Below are positions 26,493-35,262 of a stretch of 64,000 nt of DNA, piece after piece. The notes beneath the pieces were generated by a model that worked only from the letters and a program-made list of their open reading frames with translations, made no database searches and was not told where the DNA came from. The position numbers and the translations under genes were made by a program. Position 1 is the first letter of the stretch. Every line of letters starts with the position of its first letter. This stretch comes from Anaerolineales bacterium UBA3082 (lineage in GTDB: Bacteria > Chloroflexota > Anaerolineae > UBA7937), in the NCBI GenBank assembly GCA_002366595.1, contig DFBK01000011.1, positions 41,591-105,590 of the forward strand, written 5' to 3'.

Positions 26493-27928
26493 AGTTCTAT
26501 TTCGTGCTTTCGTTCAGTCCTATTCCGGAAGTCTACTTGGGCTTTATAGTCGAGTTTCTGTGCCGTCAATCCCATGGCCACAAGCGCCCATACATATCCA
26601 CCGAAAGAGTAGTAGTAAAACAAAACGTTGTCTGTAGCAGCACCAACCAGGTAAGTAACCAGGGATCCAAACGCGGCCAGCGTCAAGGTTCGGGCCAAGT
26701 TGCTTCGAGATAACCGATAGGCTCGCCAACAAGTGTATAACAACGCAAGAAGGCTTAGGACGAAGAGCGTAGTGCCAATCAGCCCGACCTCACTCAGCAG
26801 GCGCACATACTCGCTATGAACAAGTCCGCCGGTTACCTCGAAGCTAGCGCTCCCAATATGGCCAAACAGCTGAGAGATGATCCCGAGTCCGGATCCAATT
26901 AGGGGACTGGGCTCGAAAAAAAGATTCAAGGCTGTAGTCCATAAACCCACTCTATCTCCGAAAGACCCAACAACGAGTTCCTCCAGCGAGCGAGAGGTCG
27001 TCAACCAAGTGAAGAGATTCAGACCCCCAAGGCGTGTCAACCATTCTGGCAGTATTGCTAGCAGTCCGAGAAGTATGATGAGGAGAAGAGATGCCTGAAT
27101 ATACTGTTTGCGTAGCGCCAGAATACTCAGTAAGGCCACGCCTGCTCCCAACATGACGATGCGGACTCCGGTCCAGATAATCAGGCCTGAGAACACAATT
27201 ATAAGCAGCGTATAGATGACTCTTCTGAAATTGGTTTGAGCGTTCAATAACAGAAAGTAGCCTAGAATAACAAGGGTGCCAAAGAAGAAGGGGAGCGAAA
27301 CCAGTCGGTGGGAGTCCTTTATATACAAGGTGTAACGTCCTGCATAGGCGAGCGCCAGCGTTATGACCTGGAATGCCAATCCACTAAAGATTAACGCTGC
27401 AACAAGGAGACGCAAGTCGCGCGCAGACAGACCGGCGGCAAGCACAAGCGCAAATAACCAAAACGGATAGAGCAAATAGAGCCAGGTCTTCACTCCAGCA
27501 AATGGTGCCGGAGATCTGAACAACATAGCCAGGCCAAAGAGAAGAAATGCTATATACAACTTCTGGGTGGCTATTGCCTTGACAATGCGGCCAGGTCCAA
27601 TCGTCAGGCTCGGCAACAACAAGAAGACAAAGGCCCTCCAGCCGCCCTCGTAGATACCAGCGATGTAAACCTTCTCGCCCAGTATATAGGGTGAAACGTC
27701 CAGGGCGCTACTAATGAAGATCAGAACGAACATCAGCGCAGGTCGCAACTGTCCAAGTCGTAATATTAGCACTGTGGACAATATCAATAATCCAATTGCA
27801 GACATCTGCAATGGGGCTACTGCGGTCGCTGCGCCAGCCGCAATCATAAGGATCAGACTAACTGTTACCAAGCTAGCAGGAGCAGTGCTCGGTTTCCAAA
27901 CTGGATGTAGGGACATTGCCTCGCCCAT
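26489..27928 (-). CDS. Wzy/O-antigen ligase family membrane protein
   Basis: 479 residues, about 11 transmembrane segments, with the late motif HSEYVRLLSEVGLIGTTLF corresponding to the H-x-x-x-L-x-x-x-x-E-x-G-x-x-G signature of the Wzy_C family. ATG 27928 has GAGGT 7 nt upstream. Because it lies among the repeat-unit glycosyltransferases, it is the better candidate for the O-unit polymerase, leaving 4834-6186 as possible ligase. Its start codon and ribosome binding site lie inside the left copy of a 504-bp direct repeat. Confidence 0.85.
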   Translation of the reverse strand: MGEAMSLHPVWKPSTAPASLVTVSLILMIAAGAATAVAPLQMSAIGLLILSTVLILRLGQLRPALMFVLIFISSALDVSPYILGEKVYIAGIYEGGWRAFVFLLLPSLTIGPGRIVKAIATQKLYIAFLLFGLAMLFRSPAPFAGVKTWLYLLYPFWLFALVLAAGLSARDLRLLVAALIFSGLAFQVITLALAYAGRYTLYIKDSHRLVSLPFFFGTLVILGYFLLLNAQTNFRRVIYTLLIIVFSGLIIWTGVRIVMLGAGVALLSILALRKQYIQASLLLIILLGLLAILPEWLTRLGGLNLFTWLTTSRSLEELVVGSFGDRVGLWTTALNLFFEPSPLIGSGLGIISQLFGHIGSASFEVTGGLVHSEYVRLLSEVGLIGTTLFVLSLLALLYTCWRAYRLSRSNLARTLTLAAFGSLVTYLVGAATDNVLFYYYSFGGYVWALVAMGLTAQKLDYKAQVDFRNRTERKHEIEL

Positions 27929-28427
27929 CTACAATACCTCGATGTTCACTAACAACCGCTCAAATCGTGTCCAGTTTTAGGGGGCACTTCAGGCACTATT
28001 GCATTAAATCGGACTTTTGAACGAGCAACAGTATATCTAACGGTTTCTGTTCAATCCTATCCGATCGTGTGGACAAAACCCGGTTCTCCAGATGGCAGAT
28101 GAATAGTAGGGGAAGAGGGAGTCCGATTCTGTGGCACATCCTTAGAACCCACCGGCTCCATCGAAGAAGAGCTACGTCCTCCTTGATAATTGAAAACCCT
28201 GCTAACTCGAGCTCGTGAACTATCTCTTCCCTAGAGAAGCCTTGCACCACATGATCCAGATGATAGAGAGGGGGCGGTAAAAGCGGCACACTTATCAGAA
28301 GCCTGCCATGGGGACGAAGAACCCGCCACATTTCTCGCAGTGCATCCTGGCGTGCCGCCAAATGTTCGATAACCTCTATGCACTGCAGCATATCAAACGA
28401 TTGGTCTGCAAGAGGCAACCTCTCCGC
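27924..28427. repeat. Direct repeat, left copy
   Basis: This segment recurs at 29664-30168 with roughly 94-95 percent identity by eye and one single-base length difference in a G run. It contains the ribosome binding site and start codon of the Wzy-like gene, 67 bp of spacer and the last 140 or so codons of a methyltransferase. The right end of homology is abrupt, at the point where the left copy switches to regulator-like sequence. Confidence 0.9.
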
Positions 28428-28568
28428 TCTGGCGAAATGGATGAAGATGTTCCCTGCTATGTGGGTCTCCACCTTCGCCTCTTTCCATTCTCTGCGGCGG
28501 AGAGCACTTTCTGGAAGGTTCTTCTCCAGACAGAGAAGTTCGGCTCTACCACGCCTTCTCCTGTCCAT
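27996..28568 (-). pseudogene. Chimeric fragment: methyltransferase C-terminus with a regulator-derived insert
   Basis: The frame (190 residues from ATG 28568) matches the last 145 residues of the intact methyltransferase at 29737-30519 almost exactly, from ADQSFD through LLVQKSDL. The SAM-binding glycine loop LDVGCGGG is absent. In its place lies RRREWKEAKVETHIAGNIFIHFAR, closely related to a stretch of the response regulator at 48160-48882. Without motif I it should not bind SAM. It is a product of duplication and recombination, probably not functional, although the frame is intact. Confidence 0.75.
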
Positions 28569-28625
28569 GAGGCAGTACGCCGTGTGCCATTCTCCATATC
28601 GAGAAACCCACGTCGTTCAACTTGG

Positions 28626-29600
28626 TCAGCCATAAGTCCGCGCCCGCTGCTTATTGAGCCAGAGCCAGTATCGCAGACATCCCTCTTCGAGGCCGATGTC
28701 TGGTTTCCATCCAAGTACTTGTTGGGCCAGGGTGATGTCTAGTACGTTGATAGGGACATCAAAAGGCCGACTTGCGCTGTAGTTCACCACCAACTTCCGT
28801 CCCATAACTCCTTCGACCACTTCGAGCAGATCATTAAGGCTGATGCCTCTCCCGCTACCTACGTTCATTAGTCGGGTGGAGGGCATCCGCTCAAGCAGCT
28901 TACAAACTGCTACACCCAAATCGTCAACGTGGAAGTAGTCTCGGATAACGCTGCCGTCTCCCCAGATCTCAAAGGGCTGTTCTGTTAGAGCTGCGTTCAA
29001 CATAGCTGCTATTACCCCTTGCCTGCGCCCAAGATCTTGACGCTCACCATAGGGATTGGCACAACGCAGGATGTAGTATCTCACCCCGTGCAGATGGTAA
29101 AAAAGGTACAAATACTTCTCAACAGCAAGATTTGTGATACCATATGAGCAGACGGGGCTTGTGGGATGGCTCTCCGATATTGGATTACTCTGTGGTATAC
29201 CATAGACTGTGCCCCCGGACGAGATGTAGATGATCACGCTGTTTCCCAGCTTTGTTGCTTCTTCGAGCAACCCCAGGGCTCCTACTATCGTAGTCTGAAC
29301 ATCTTGCACAGGGTCAAGATTGGACTCAGCAGGCAAGCTTGTACCGATGCAATGAATCACAACTTCAACGCTTTGCAGAGCAGCTCTAAGGGCCTTGCGA
29401 TCAAGGAAATCACCCACAACGAAGTCAATCTGTTGATCAATTTCTCGCCGTCCCGTAAGCGGTTTTGCTGTGCGACTGAATACCCTTACAGGGTAACCCT
29501 GACACACCAGTTCCTCAGCAATGTGAGATCCGATGAAGCCGGCTCCCAAGACCAGACAGTTCTGCTTCTTTGGCTGTCTAGTATCAGCCTCGGAAGTCAT
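28626..29600 (-). CDS. NAD-dependent epimerase/dehydratase with YxxxN in place of YxxxK
   Basis: 324 residues, extended SDR. VLGAGFIGSHIAEELV gives the nucleotide loop, SSGGTVYG the catalytic Ser region, and the position of YxxxK reads SYGITNLAVEKYL, so the general-base lysine is Asn. A later Lys (in VEKYL) is four residues downstream. Family members epimerise C4 of UDP-hexoses. Activity may be altered or lost. The gene lies between the two copies of the direct repeat and its ATG overlaps the stop of a 23-codon frame that starts in the right copy. Confidence 0.82.
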   Translation of the reverse strand: MTSEADTRQPKKQNCLVLGAGFIGSHIAEELVCQGYPVRVFSRTAKPLTGRREIDQQIDFVVGDFLDRKALRAALQSVEVVIHCIGTSLPAESNLDPVQDVQTTIVGALGLLEEATKLGNSVIIYISSGGTVYGIPQSNPISESHPTSPVCSYGITNLAVEKYLYLFYHLHGVRYYILRCANPYGERQDLGRRQGVIAAMLNAALTEQPFEIWGDGSVIRDYFHVDDLGVAVCKLLERMPSTRLMNVGSGRGISLNDLLEVVEGVMGRKLVVNYSASRPFDVPINVLDITLAQQVLGWKPDIGLEEGCLRYWLWLNKQRARTYG

Positions 29601-29668
29601 TGTGCTATTCCCTTGACAGCAGGTTTTTCCCTGGTAGCGAGTGCCCTTTGATATTGGTACATACCCAT
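29597..29668 (-). CDS. 23-residue leader-like ORF created by the repeat
   Basis: The right repeat copy carries the same GAGGT-N7-ATG that starts the Wzy-like gene. After the ATG at 29668 the sequence leaves the repeat and reads 23 codons (MGMYQYQRALATREK and on) ending in TGA that overlaps the epimerase ATG as ATGA. It looks like an accidental leader peptide that could couple translation into the epimerase. No function for the peptide itself is proposed. Confidence 0.35.
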   Translation of the reverse strand: MGMYQYQRALATREKPAVKGIAQ

Positions 29669-30168
29669 CTACAATACCTCGATGTTCACTAACAACCGCT
29701 CAAATCGTGTCCAGTTTTAGGGGGGCGCTTCACGCGCTATTGCACCAAATCGGACTTTTGAACGAGCAATAGTATATCTAACGGTTTCTGTTCAATCCTA
29801 TTCGATCGTTTAGAGAAAACCCGGTTCTCCAGATGGCAGATGAATAGTAGGGGAAGAGGGAGTCCGGTTCTGTGGCACATCCTTAGAACCCACCGGCTCC
29901 ATCGAAGAAGAGCTACGTCCTCCTTGATAATTGAAAACCCTGCTAACTCAAGCTCGTGAAGTATCTCTTCCCTAGAGAAGCCTTGCACCACATGATCCAG
30001 ATGATAGAAAGGGGGCGGTAAAAGCGGAACACTTACCAGAAGCTTGCCATGGGGACGAAGAACCCGCCACATTTCTCGCAGTGCATCCTGGCGTGCCGCC
30101 AAATGTTCGATAACCTCTATGCACAGCAGCGTATCAAACGATTGGTCTGCAAAAGGCAACATCTCCGC
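29664..30168. repeat. Direct repeat, right copy
   Basis: Counterpart of 27924-28427. This copy contains the 3' part of the intact methyltransferase gene plus 68 bp of downstream spacer ending in a borrowed ribosome binding site and start codon. Because the methyltransferase is complete here, and the start codon is used by a real gene in the other copy, each copy preserves one original junction, which points to a tandem duplication with later loss or replacement. Confidence 0.9.
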
Positions 30169-30519
30169 CGACGCTTGCGCGACAAATGCCTTCGAAAGAC
30201 GTTTTGCACAAAGTCGCCACTGCGTAAGTTCTACATGTTTCCTGTCGAAATCTATCCCTCCTACCCAACTAGAGCGGGAAGCAAGCGTTTCAAGCATATA
30301 CATGCCCCCGCCGCACCCAACATCAAGACATCGCCCCAAATCTTCCTGCGGTAACAACCGCTCGACGATGGGCATCTGAGCCGCCCCTCGAACCGTGTTG
30401 CCATTTGCCAGGAATAAACGTCCCATTACCTTGGCCCACTCACCTATGCGCCAACGTAGGGTGATCTTGGGCTGGCGTCGTGCTATTGAATCATCTTGTT
30501 TGAAACCCCGTTGTGTCAT
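29737..30519 (-). CDS. Class I SAM-dependent methyltransferase
   Basis: 260 residues from ATG 30519; the longer frame to 30570 adds no supported sequence. Motif I is CLDVGCGGGMYMLE (about 83-96), the acidic end of strand 2 is GGIDFD, and LLCIEVIEHLAARQDALREMWRVLRP is the Methyltransf_11 post-I region. A Pro-rich LPPPFYHLDH segment follows. It probably methylates a sugar hydroxyl or lipid-linked glycan. Its 3' two-thirds is duplicated at 27996. Confidence 0.87.
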   Translation of the reverse strand: MTQRGFKQDDSIARRQPKITLRWRIGEWAKVMGRLFLANGNTVRGAAQMPIVERLLPQEDLGRCLDVGCGGGMYMLETLASRSSWVGGIDFDRKHVELTQWRLCAKRLSKAFVAQASAEMLPFADQSFDTLLCIEVIEHLAARQDALREMWRVLRPHGKLLVSVPLLPPPFYHLDHVVQGFSREEILHELELAGFSIIKEDVALLRWSRWVLRMCHRTGLPLPLLFICHLENRVFSKRSNRIEQKPLDILLLVQKSDLVQ

Positions 30520-30595
30520 CGAAGGCTTACACCTTTCATACTGGCGAGAGTAGACTGGTGAGCAATGCACCCTCAGTTATTAGCAGAGGTGCACC

Positions 30596-32440
30596 TCACT
30601 CACTACACTGGCCAACAAAACCAGTGGGTAACCGCGCGAACGCACCTAAACCTGGACACGTCTTTCCCAGTAGTCTTTGCCAATCTGCGACCGAGAACCT
30701 GGTAGTCTCGACTCGTCTGAGATGCATCTGCTGAAACCAGACATCACCTATGCCATAATTCATCACCGCGATATAGGGATCAAGTGGCGTTAGCTCGGGA
30801 TTCAAAATCAAAAAACTAGCCCTCACCCAGTCCCCATCCGTTGCTGCCAACTGATAAAAAACAGTACTGTTGTTTCGCTTATCCACCACGGTAATGGCAG
30901 CTTTTTGTTGGCCCGCAACATCCGTCCGGTAGCCAAAAGTAAGCAGATTAATAGACCCTGGGGCTAACTGAACCGGTGCACGAAACACAGCGCGCGGGAA
31001 GTGGATGTTTCCGGACACATCCCGGGTCCAAACCCCCTGGATACGCACAGAAGGGAGGCCGTTGAGAACCTCTGCATAGTCTAGTCCCCCAACGAAGAAT
31101 CGGGCTTGTTGAAAACTGTCGTCAGGCCAGATTAACCACTGCCAAGCATCTGGTTGATCTTGTTGATCCCTTCTTGCTCCGAAGGCACCATTTGCCAGTA
31201 TATCTTGCCCTAACTGTATTTGAATCTGTGCCTGCCCCAAGAGAGAAGTCAGACGGGTGGATTCGTTGTACTCTTTGTCAAATTCTGCCTGCAATGAGAA
31301 CGCCGAAGCCTGATCTCCGGTCGATTGATAAGCCTGAACCAGCAATTCAGTTCCTCGAAGGTCTGCCGGGCGTAGCTGGTGATAGCGTTCAAGCAGTTCG
31401 GCGGCACGCTTCCAATGTCCCACTCTTCCCAGCACTTCGCCAGCCACTAGATAAATCTGAGCATTTTCGGCAGCAACTTCCATGGATGAGGACACGGTTG
31501 AATCAACCTTCGTAGCGCTCGGTTCAGGCGAAAGCTTTAAGTTGAGCACGTGCCAGATGGCACTGTTGGGAAATCGTGCCAGCATCTCGACAACAAGGTT
31601 CTGTGCGTCCTGTCGCCGTCCGCGCCAATCTAATAAGGAAGTTAGCTTATAAACATCGTTCTCACCCCATATTCGCCGATCAAGCAGAGCCAGTGCCACG
31701 CTACCCCAGTCTTCTGGTGCCTCCAGGGTGGAAGGCAGAGTGAAATACCTGAGTTCAGTGCGCAGCGCCTCCGCCTCTTCGGTCTTACCCCTGAGGCTTA
31801 GAACCTGTTCGAGCCGATACAGACTCTGTAAATTGTTGTACTTGATCTCCAGCGATTTTCTGAAAACATCCTCTGCTTTAGCAAGTTGTCCTTGTTCCAG
31901 GTACTGCTTGCCACCCATCACGAGGCTGGACAGTAGCCGTTCCCGGGCCCAAGGCCATTTTTCTGGCAACCGATCCCAGAAAATCTCGTACCAATAGGCC
32001 GCAGAAGGATAATTAGCCACGACAAATTGATGGTTGGCGATTGCTAGGGCACTAAAAAGATCCAAATCGGACGCTTTCATCTGGTTAGCGGTCAGCCAGT
32101 CTTCCATGTCACGATCTTGTCGAATGGCGTAAGACAACACCTGTGCGTCCTTGACCCTTATGCCCTCAGGATCTACTATCCTGGCAGCCGACAAAACGTT
32201 AACAACTCGCAATAGGCCACCGCTATGTACATCACTTGCCAGCCCTTGTCCGATGAAAAACATATGCTCGTCAGGAGCCGGGGGACGTACAGCGATGTAA
32301 TCCATAAGGGTGTGCAGACTATCTATCCGCAATGCGTTGACGAACCCAAGGCGCACGATAGGCCTGACGTTCAACAGAACCAAGATGCCTATAGCGATAA
32401 ACATTAAGCGTACACGAACAGATAGATACTTACTCCGCAT
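30596..32440 (-). CDS. TPR-containing membrane-anchored protein with C-terminal beta domain
   Basis: 614 residues. One N-terminal transmembrane helix (about 9-27) is followed by a long helical region with tetratricopeptide repeats (for example GGKQYLEQGQLAKAEDVFRKSLE and GHWKRAAELLERYHQLRP). The last 180 residues are rich in beta strand and resemble a carbohydrate-binding-like sandwich. The bulk should lie outside the cytoplasm. Such proteins occur in exopolysaccharide loci as scaffolds, but the role here is unknown. The start overlaps the preceding GT2 by 11 bp. Confidence 0.75.
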   Translation of the reverse strand: MRSKYLSVRVRLMFIAIGILVLLNVRPIVRLGFVNALRIDSLHTLMDYIAVRPPAPDEHMFFIGQGLASDVHSGGLLRVVNVLSAARIVDPEGIRVKDAQVLSYAIRQDRDMEDWLTANQMKASDLDLFSALAIANHQFVVANYPSAAYWYEIFWDRLPEKWPWARERLLSSLVMGGKQYLEQGQLAKAEDVFRKSLEIKYNNLQSLYRLEQVLSLRGKTEEAEALRTELRYFTLPSTLEAPEDWGSVALALLDRRIWGENDVYKLTSLLDWRGRRQDAQNLVVEMLARFPNSAIWHVLNLKLSPEPSATKVDSTVSSSMEVAAENAQIYLVAGEVLGRVGHWKRAAELLERYHQLRPADLRGTELLVQAYQSTGDQASAFSLQAEFDKEYNESTRLTSLLGQAQIQIQLGQDILANGAFGARRDQQDQPDAWQWLIWPDDSFQQARFFVGGLDYAEVLNGLPSVRIQGVWTRDVSGNIHFPRAVFRAPVQLAPGSINLLTFGYRTDVAGQQKAAITVVDKRNNSTVFYQLAATDGDWVRASFLILNPELTPLDPYIAVMNYGIGDVWFQQMHLRRVETTRFSVADWQRLLGKTCPGLGAFARLPTGFVGQCSE

Positions 32441-33587
32441 CGCGAATTGAGTGTCCTAAGAGCCAGTTGGCGCAGTCTTCAATGTTTTGGACCGATGGGT
32501 TGAGTTTGTACGTAATAGACCTCGTACCAGCAAATGAATTGTATAGATTCAACAAAGAGAAAGGCGCAACAGCCTTAGCATACCGCTGCAGACGCCTGTA
32601 GACCAAGTAAGCCCGCACTCGAAGAGGAAGCTTGCGCAACTTCTCTTCAGAAGCCGCTTCCTCCACGCCTAGCTCCAACCTTCGTTTTCGCCAAAGGCGT
32701 AACTGGTAATCACAGCCTGCGTAGTACTCTCTCAAATTTTTTAGTTCATATGGACAGTGGTTTAAGTACCGCAGCTTAACTCTCTGTAATGTTGCATAAT
32801 GTCCGTTAACAAAGAAGTTGCCCGCCAACGGTAGCATAATTCCCCTCATCACTTCCGGGTCTTTCAGCACCGCGTAGCTCTGCTTCCGTGAATCTGTGAA
32901 AATATCACTCACCCCGATTGATGTAGAACCTCTGCCCAACAGAACGAGTTGCTTACGAATTTCAACACATCTGGAGCAGTGCAGCAGGGCAGAGGCGAGA
33001 CAATAGTAATCTGGGTGAATAGGTTGATACGGGCCTTCTTCTTCAGATATCTGTTCCAGGAGATGCTTGGCATAGCAAACTGGCTGTGTTGGGAAAGGAA
33101 CGTCGAGTGTGGTGTATATGCTCTCAAGCAACGGCGCAGTATCCAGCAAGCATGTCGTGGCGTCACCTGTCTGAATCACCAAAGTGTTCCTTTGCCGCTT
33201 GACAAAGAAGTCGTTAGGATAATATACGGCATTGTAAGAAGACAGGAGGGACGGCCCGTTCCATTCTCGGATGGCTTTTGCATAGCTTTCTAAACAGTCA
33301 GGGAGCAAGAAGTCATCATCTCCGATACAAATCAGGTATTGCCCTGTAGCCTGGCGGTATGCATTATTCCAGTTGGCAACGCCCGGAACATCACAGCCAG
33401 TATTCACATACTTGATCCGCCGATCTGCGAAGCCGGTCACCATCGAACCCGTTCCATCAGAAGAATTATTGTCAGAAATCACAAGTTCAAAATCATGCCA
33501 GGTCTGCTGCAGAACAGACCGGATGGCAAACTGAAGCAAGTGTGCTCTATTCTTTGTAGGGATCAACATCGAGAAGGTGGGTTCCAT
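32430..33587 (-). CDS. Glycosyltransferase family 2
   Basis: 385 residues. FSMLIPTKNRAHLLQFAIRS opens the GT-A fold, ELVISDNNSSDGT is the nucleotide-binding strand, and CIGDDDFLLP contains the metal-binding DxD. About 150 further residues after the catalytic domain include basic helical segments with no clear membrane span. Probably an inverting transferase that builds the repeat unit. It starts 56 bp after the Wzx stop. Confidence 0.9.
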   Translation of the reverse strand: MEPTFSMLIPTKNRAHLLQFAIRSVLQQTWHDFELVISDNNSSDGTGSMVTGFADRRIKYVNTGCDVPGVANWNNAYRQATGQYLICIGDDDFLLPDCLESYAKAIREWNGPSLLSSYNAVYYPNDFFVKRQRNTLVIQTGDATTCLLDTAPLLESIYTTLDVPFPTQPVCYAKHLLEQISEEEGPYQPIHPDYYCLASALLHCSRCVEIRKQLVLLGRGSTSIGVSDIFTDSRKQSYAVLKDPEVMRGIMLPLAGNFFVNGHYATLQRVKLRYLNHCPYELKNLREYYAGCDYQLRLWRKRRLELGVEEAASEEKLRKLPLRVRAYLVYRRLQRYAKAVAPFSLLNLYNSFAGTRSITYKLNPSVQNIEDCANWLLGHSIRDAE

Positions 33588-33643
33588 AGGCTGTTGTAAC
33601 TAACTTTCAGACAGGTTCACTTCCGGTTACACGGATGTTGTTG

Positions 33644-34993
33644 TCAAGTAGTGAGTTTCTGATCGATTGCGGCTCTACACATTAATGGATAGAGAATAGT
33701 AGCCGGAACCGATAGAAAGACAAAAGCAACCATGATGCCTACAACCCCCATCTGCCGCCCCAGGCATATTGAAATCGGCACGACCAGAATGTTGGTCAGA
33801 ACTCCCAACACAAGTTGGCCTCGTAATAAACCAAACCCATTGAGCACAATCGAGTAGGTGCTGTTCCATACGTACATGATTGTCCATATAGCCATCATGA
33901 CAACCAGACCCGTATTGTCAATCTGCTTTCCAGTCCATATCCATAACAACGGTCGGTAGAAAGCTACCATGACCAAGCAGCCACCAGTCATCAGTGCCAC
34001 GCTGGCCCAGGCCAGGCGGCGCATGGCAGATCTAGCCCAGGGCCAATCGCCAGCGGCCTGTGCGTCTGTGAACGCAGACCAGAAAGGCGTTATGATGGAT
34101 AGGTGAAAACCAATTAACAAGAAGAACAACCGCTGCACCACATTGAAATCTCCTGCCGCATCTAGGCCCAGCACTTGGCTGGTTATATAGGTGTTCGAAT
34201 ACATTCCAATTGCAGATAGCATCGAAAGAAGCCAAAACTGCAAGCCAAGGCCCGCCAGGTCGCGGATGCAGGCTACAAGCTCATTCCTGCCAATTTGGAC
34301 CAGACGCCAGCCCCGACTTCTTTGAAAAACGATCAGTCCCGCTAATCCTGATAGCGTAAATGATCCGAAGAATACTGACGTAACCACGTAAAACGGAGCC
34401 CGGAGCGCAATCGCTAATGACACGAAGATCAAAGCTCCCAGTTTGGGCAACGCATCAAACGGTGCATTCCAAAACGAACTCTGGTATGCAAAAAAACCGG
34501 CGCTGTATAGCTGTAAAGGAATAAGTAGCAAGATCAAGTTTGCAATGACTGCCAGCCAGCAGACTCCCTGAGTCGCGAGCCTCAAGTCGGCGATATTGAA
34601 GACGGATGTCCAGGGGATGATTGGAGACAGGGTTGTCAGAAGAATACCGACGAGCACTACGAGGAAAAGAAGTGTGTATAGGGTCGAAAAGAAGTACTGG
34701 CGGGCTGTCTGGTCTTTGGATGCGTCGCCGGCCCATGCGGCCAGCTTGTTCCGTAGCCCGTTACTTACTCCAAAATCCAGGCTTCCACTTAGAGCCATGA
34801 AAGAGGTGAGCACGGCGTACAACCCAAATTCCTCACGTGAGAAGTAGCGGGTGATCATGCCCAACATGAGGAAATTGGCCACCATGCCCAAAATGCGGCC
34901 CCCAACCATCGCCCCAGACCCAGCAACTGCATTGCGTAATCTTATATTCTGAGATAAAGTGGCCTTGAGAGCGAAGCCGAACTGATTCGTCAT
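33644..34993 (-). CDS. Wzx-type polysaccharide flippase
   Basis: 449 residues from ATG 34993, with AGGAAG 6 nt upstream. 12-14 hydrophobic segments in the MATE/MOP layout. LYAVLTSFMALSGSLDFGVSNGLRNKLA near residues 55-85 corresponds to the FGLYSLILS...DLGLSNAL region of Wzx proteins. It should flip undecaprenyl-diphosphate repeat units outward for the Wzy polymerase. A second candidate flippase (AglD type) and an ABC permease lie downstream in the same locus. Confidence 0.87.
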   Translation of the reverse strand: MTNQFGFALKATLSQNIRLRNAVAGSGAMVGGRILGMVANFLMLGMITRYFSREEFGLYAVLTSFMALSGSLDFGVSNGLRNKLAAWAGDASKDQTARQYFFSTLYTLLFLVVLVGILLTTLSPIIPWTSVFNIADLRLATQGVCWLAVIANLILLLIPLQLYSAGFFAYQSSFWNAPFDALPKLGALIFVSLAIALRAPFYVVTSVFFGSFTLSGLAGLIVFQRSRGWRLVQIGRNELVACIRDLAGLGLQFWLLSMLSAIGMYSNTYITSQVLGLDAAGDFNVVQRLFFLLIGFHLSIITPFWSAFTDAQAAGDWPWARSAMRRLAWASVALMTGGCLVMVAFYRPLLWIWTGKQIDNTGLVVMMAIWTIMYVWNSTYSIVLNGFGLLRGQLVLGVLTNILVVPISICLGRQMGVVGIMVAFVFLSVPATILYPLMCRAAIDQKLTT

Positions 34994-35262
34994 AAACAAC
35001 TTCCTATCAGCGCTGTGTATCATTCTTACTTAGAGTTTCCGAGCGGCTGAGCGCGTGCTAATCACTTTGTTTCTCTTTGCCATGGACAAAACAAGGATGG
35101 AGTCGAGCGTGCAACGCAACGTTCGGACGGCGTTCTAGGCCAGCACGCACACACTGACCAGCAGATAAGCAGGTTCTTGTGAGCTGGACTCATAGCCCTC
35201 GCTTGTATATCATATTTCTCAAAGCGTCATCCCAGCTGTACCGGCTATCCACCATCAGTGGG

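Noticed and set aside
27924..30168. Insertion sequence or transposon as cause of the direct repeat
   Set aside because: No transposase frame, terminal inverted repeat or short target duplication was found; the repeat is made of operon genes.
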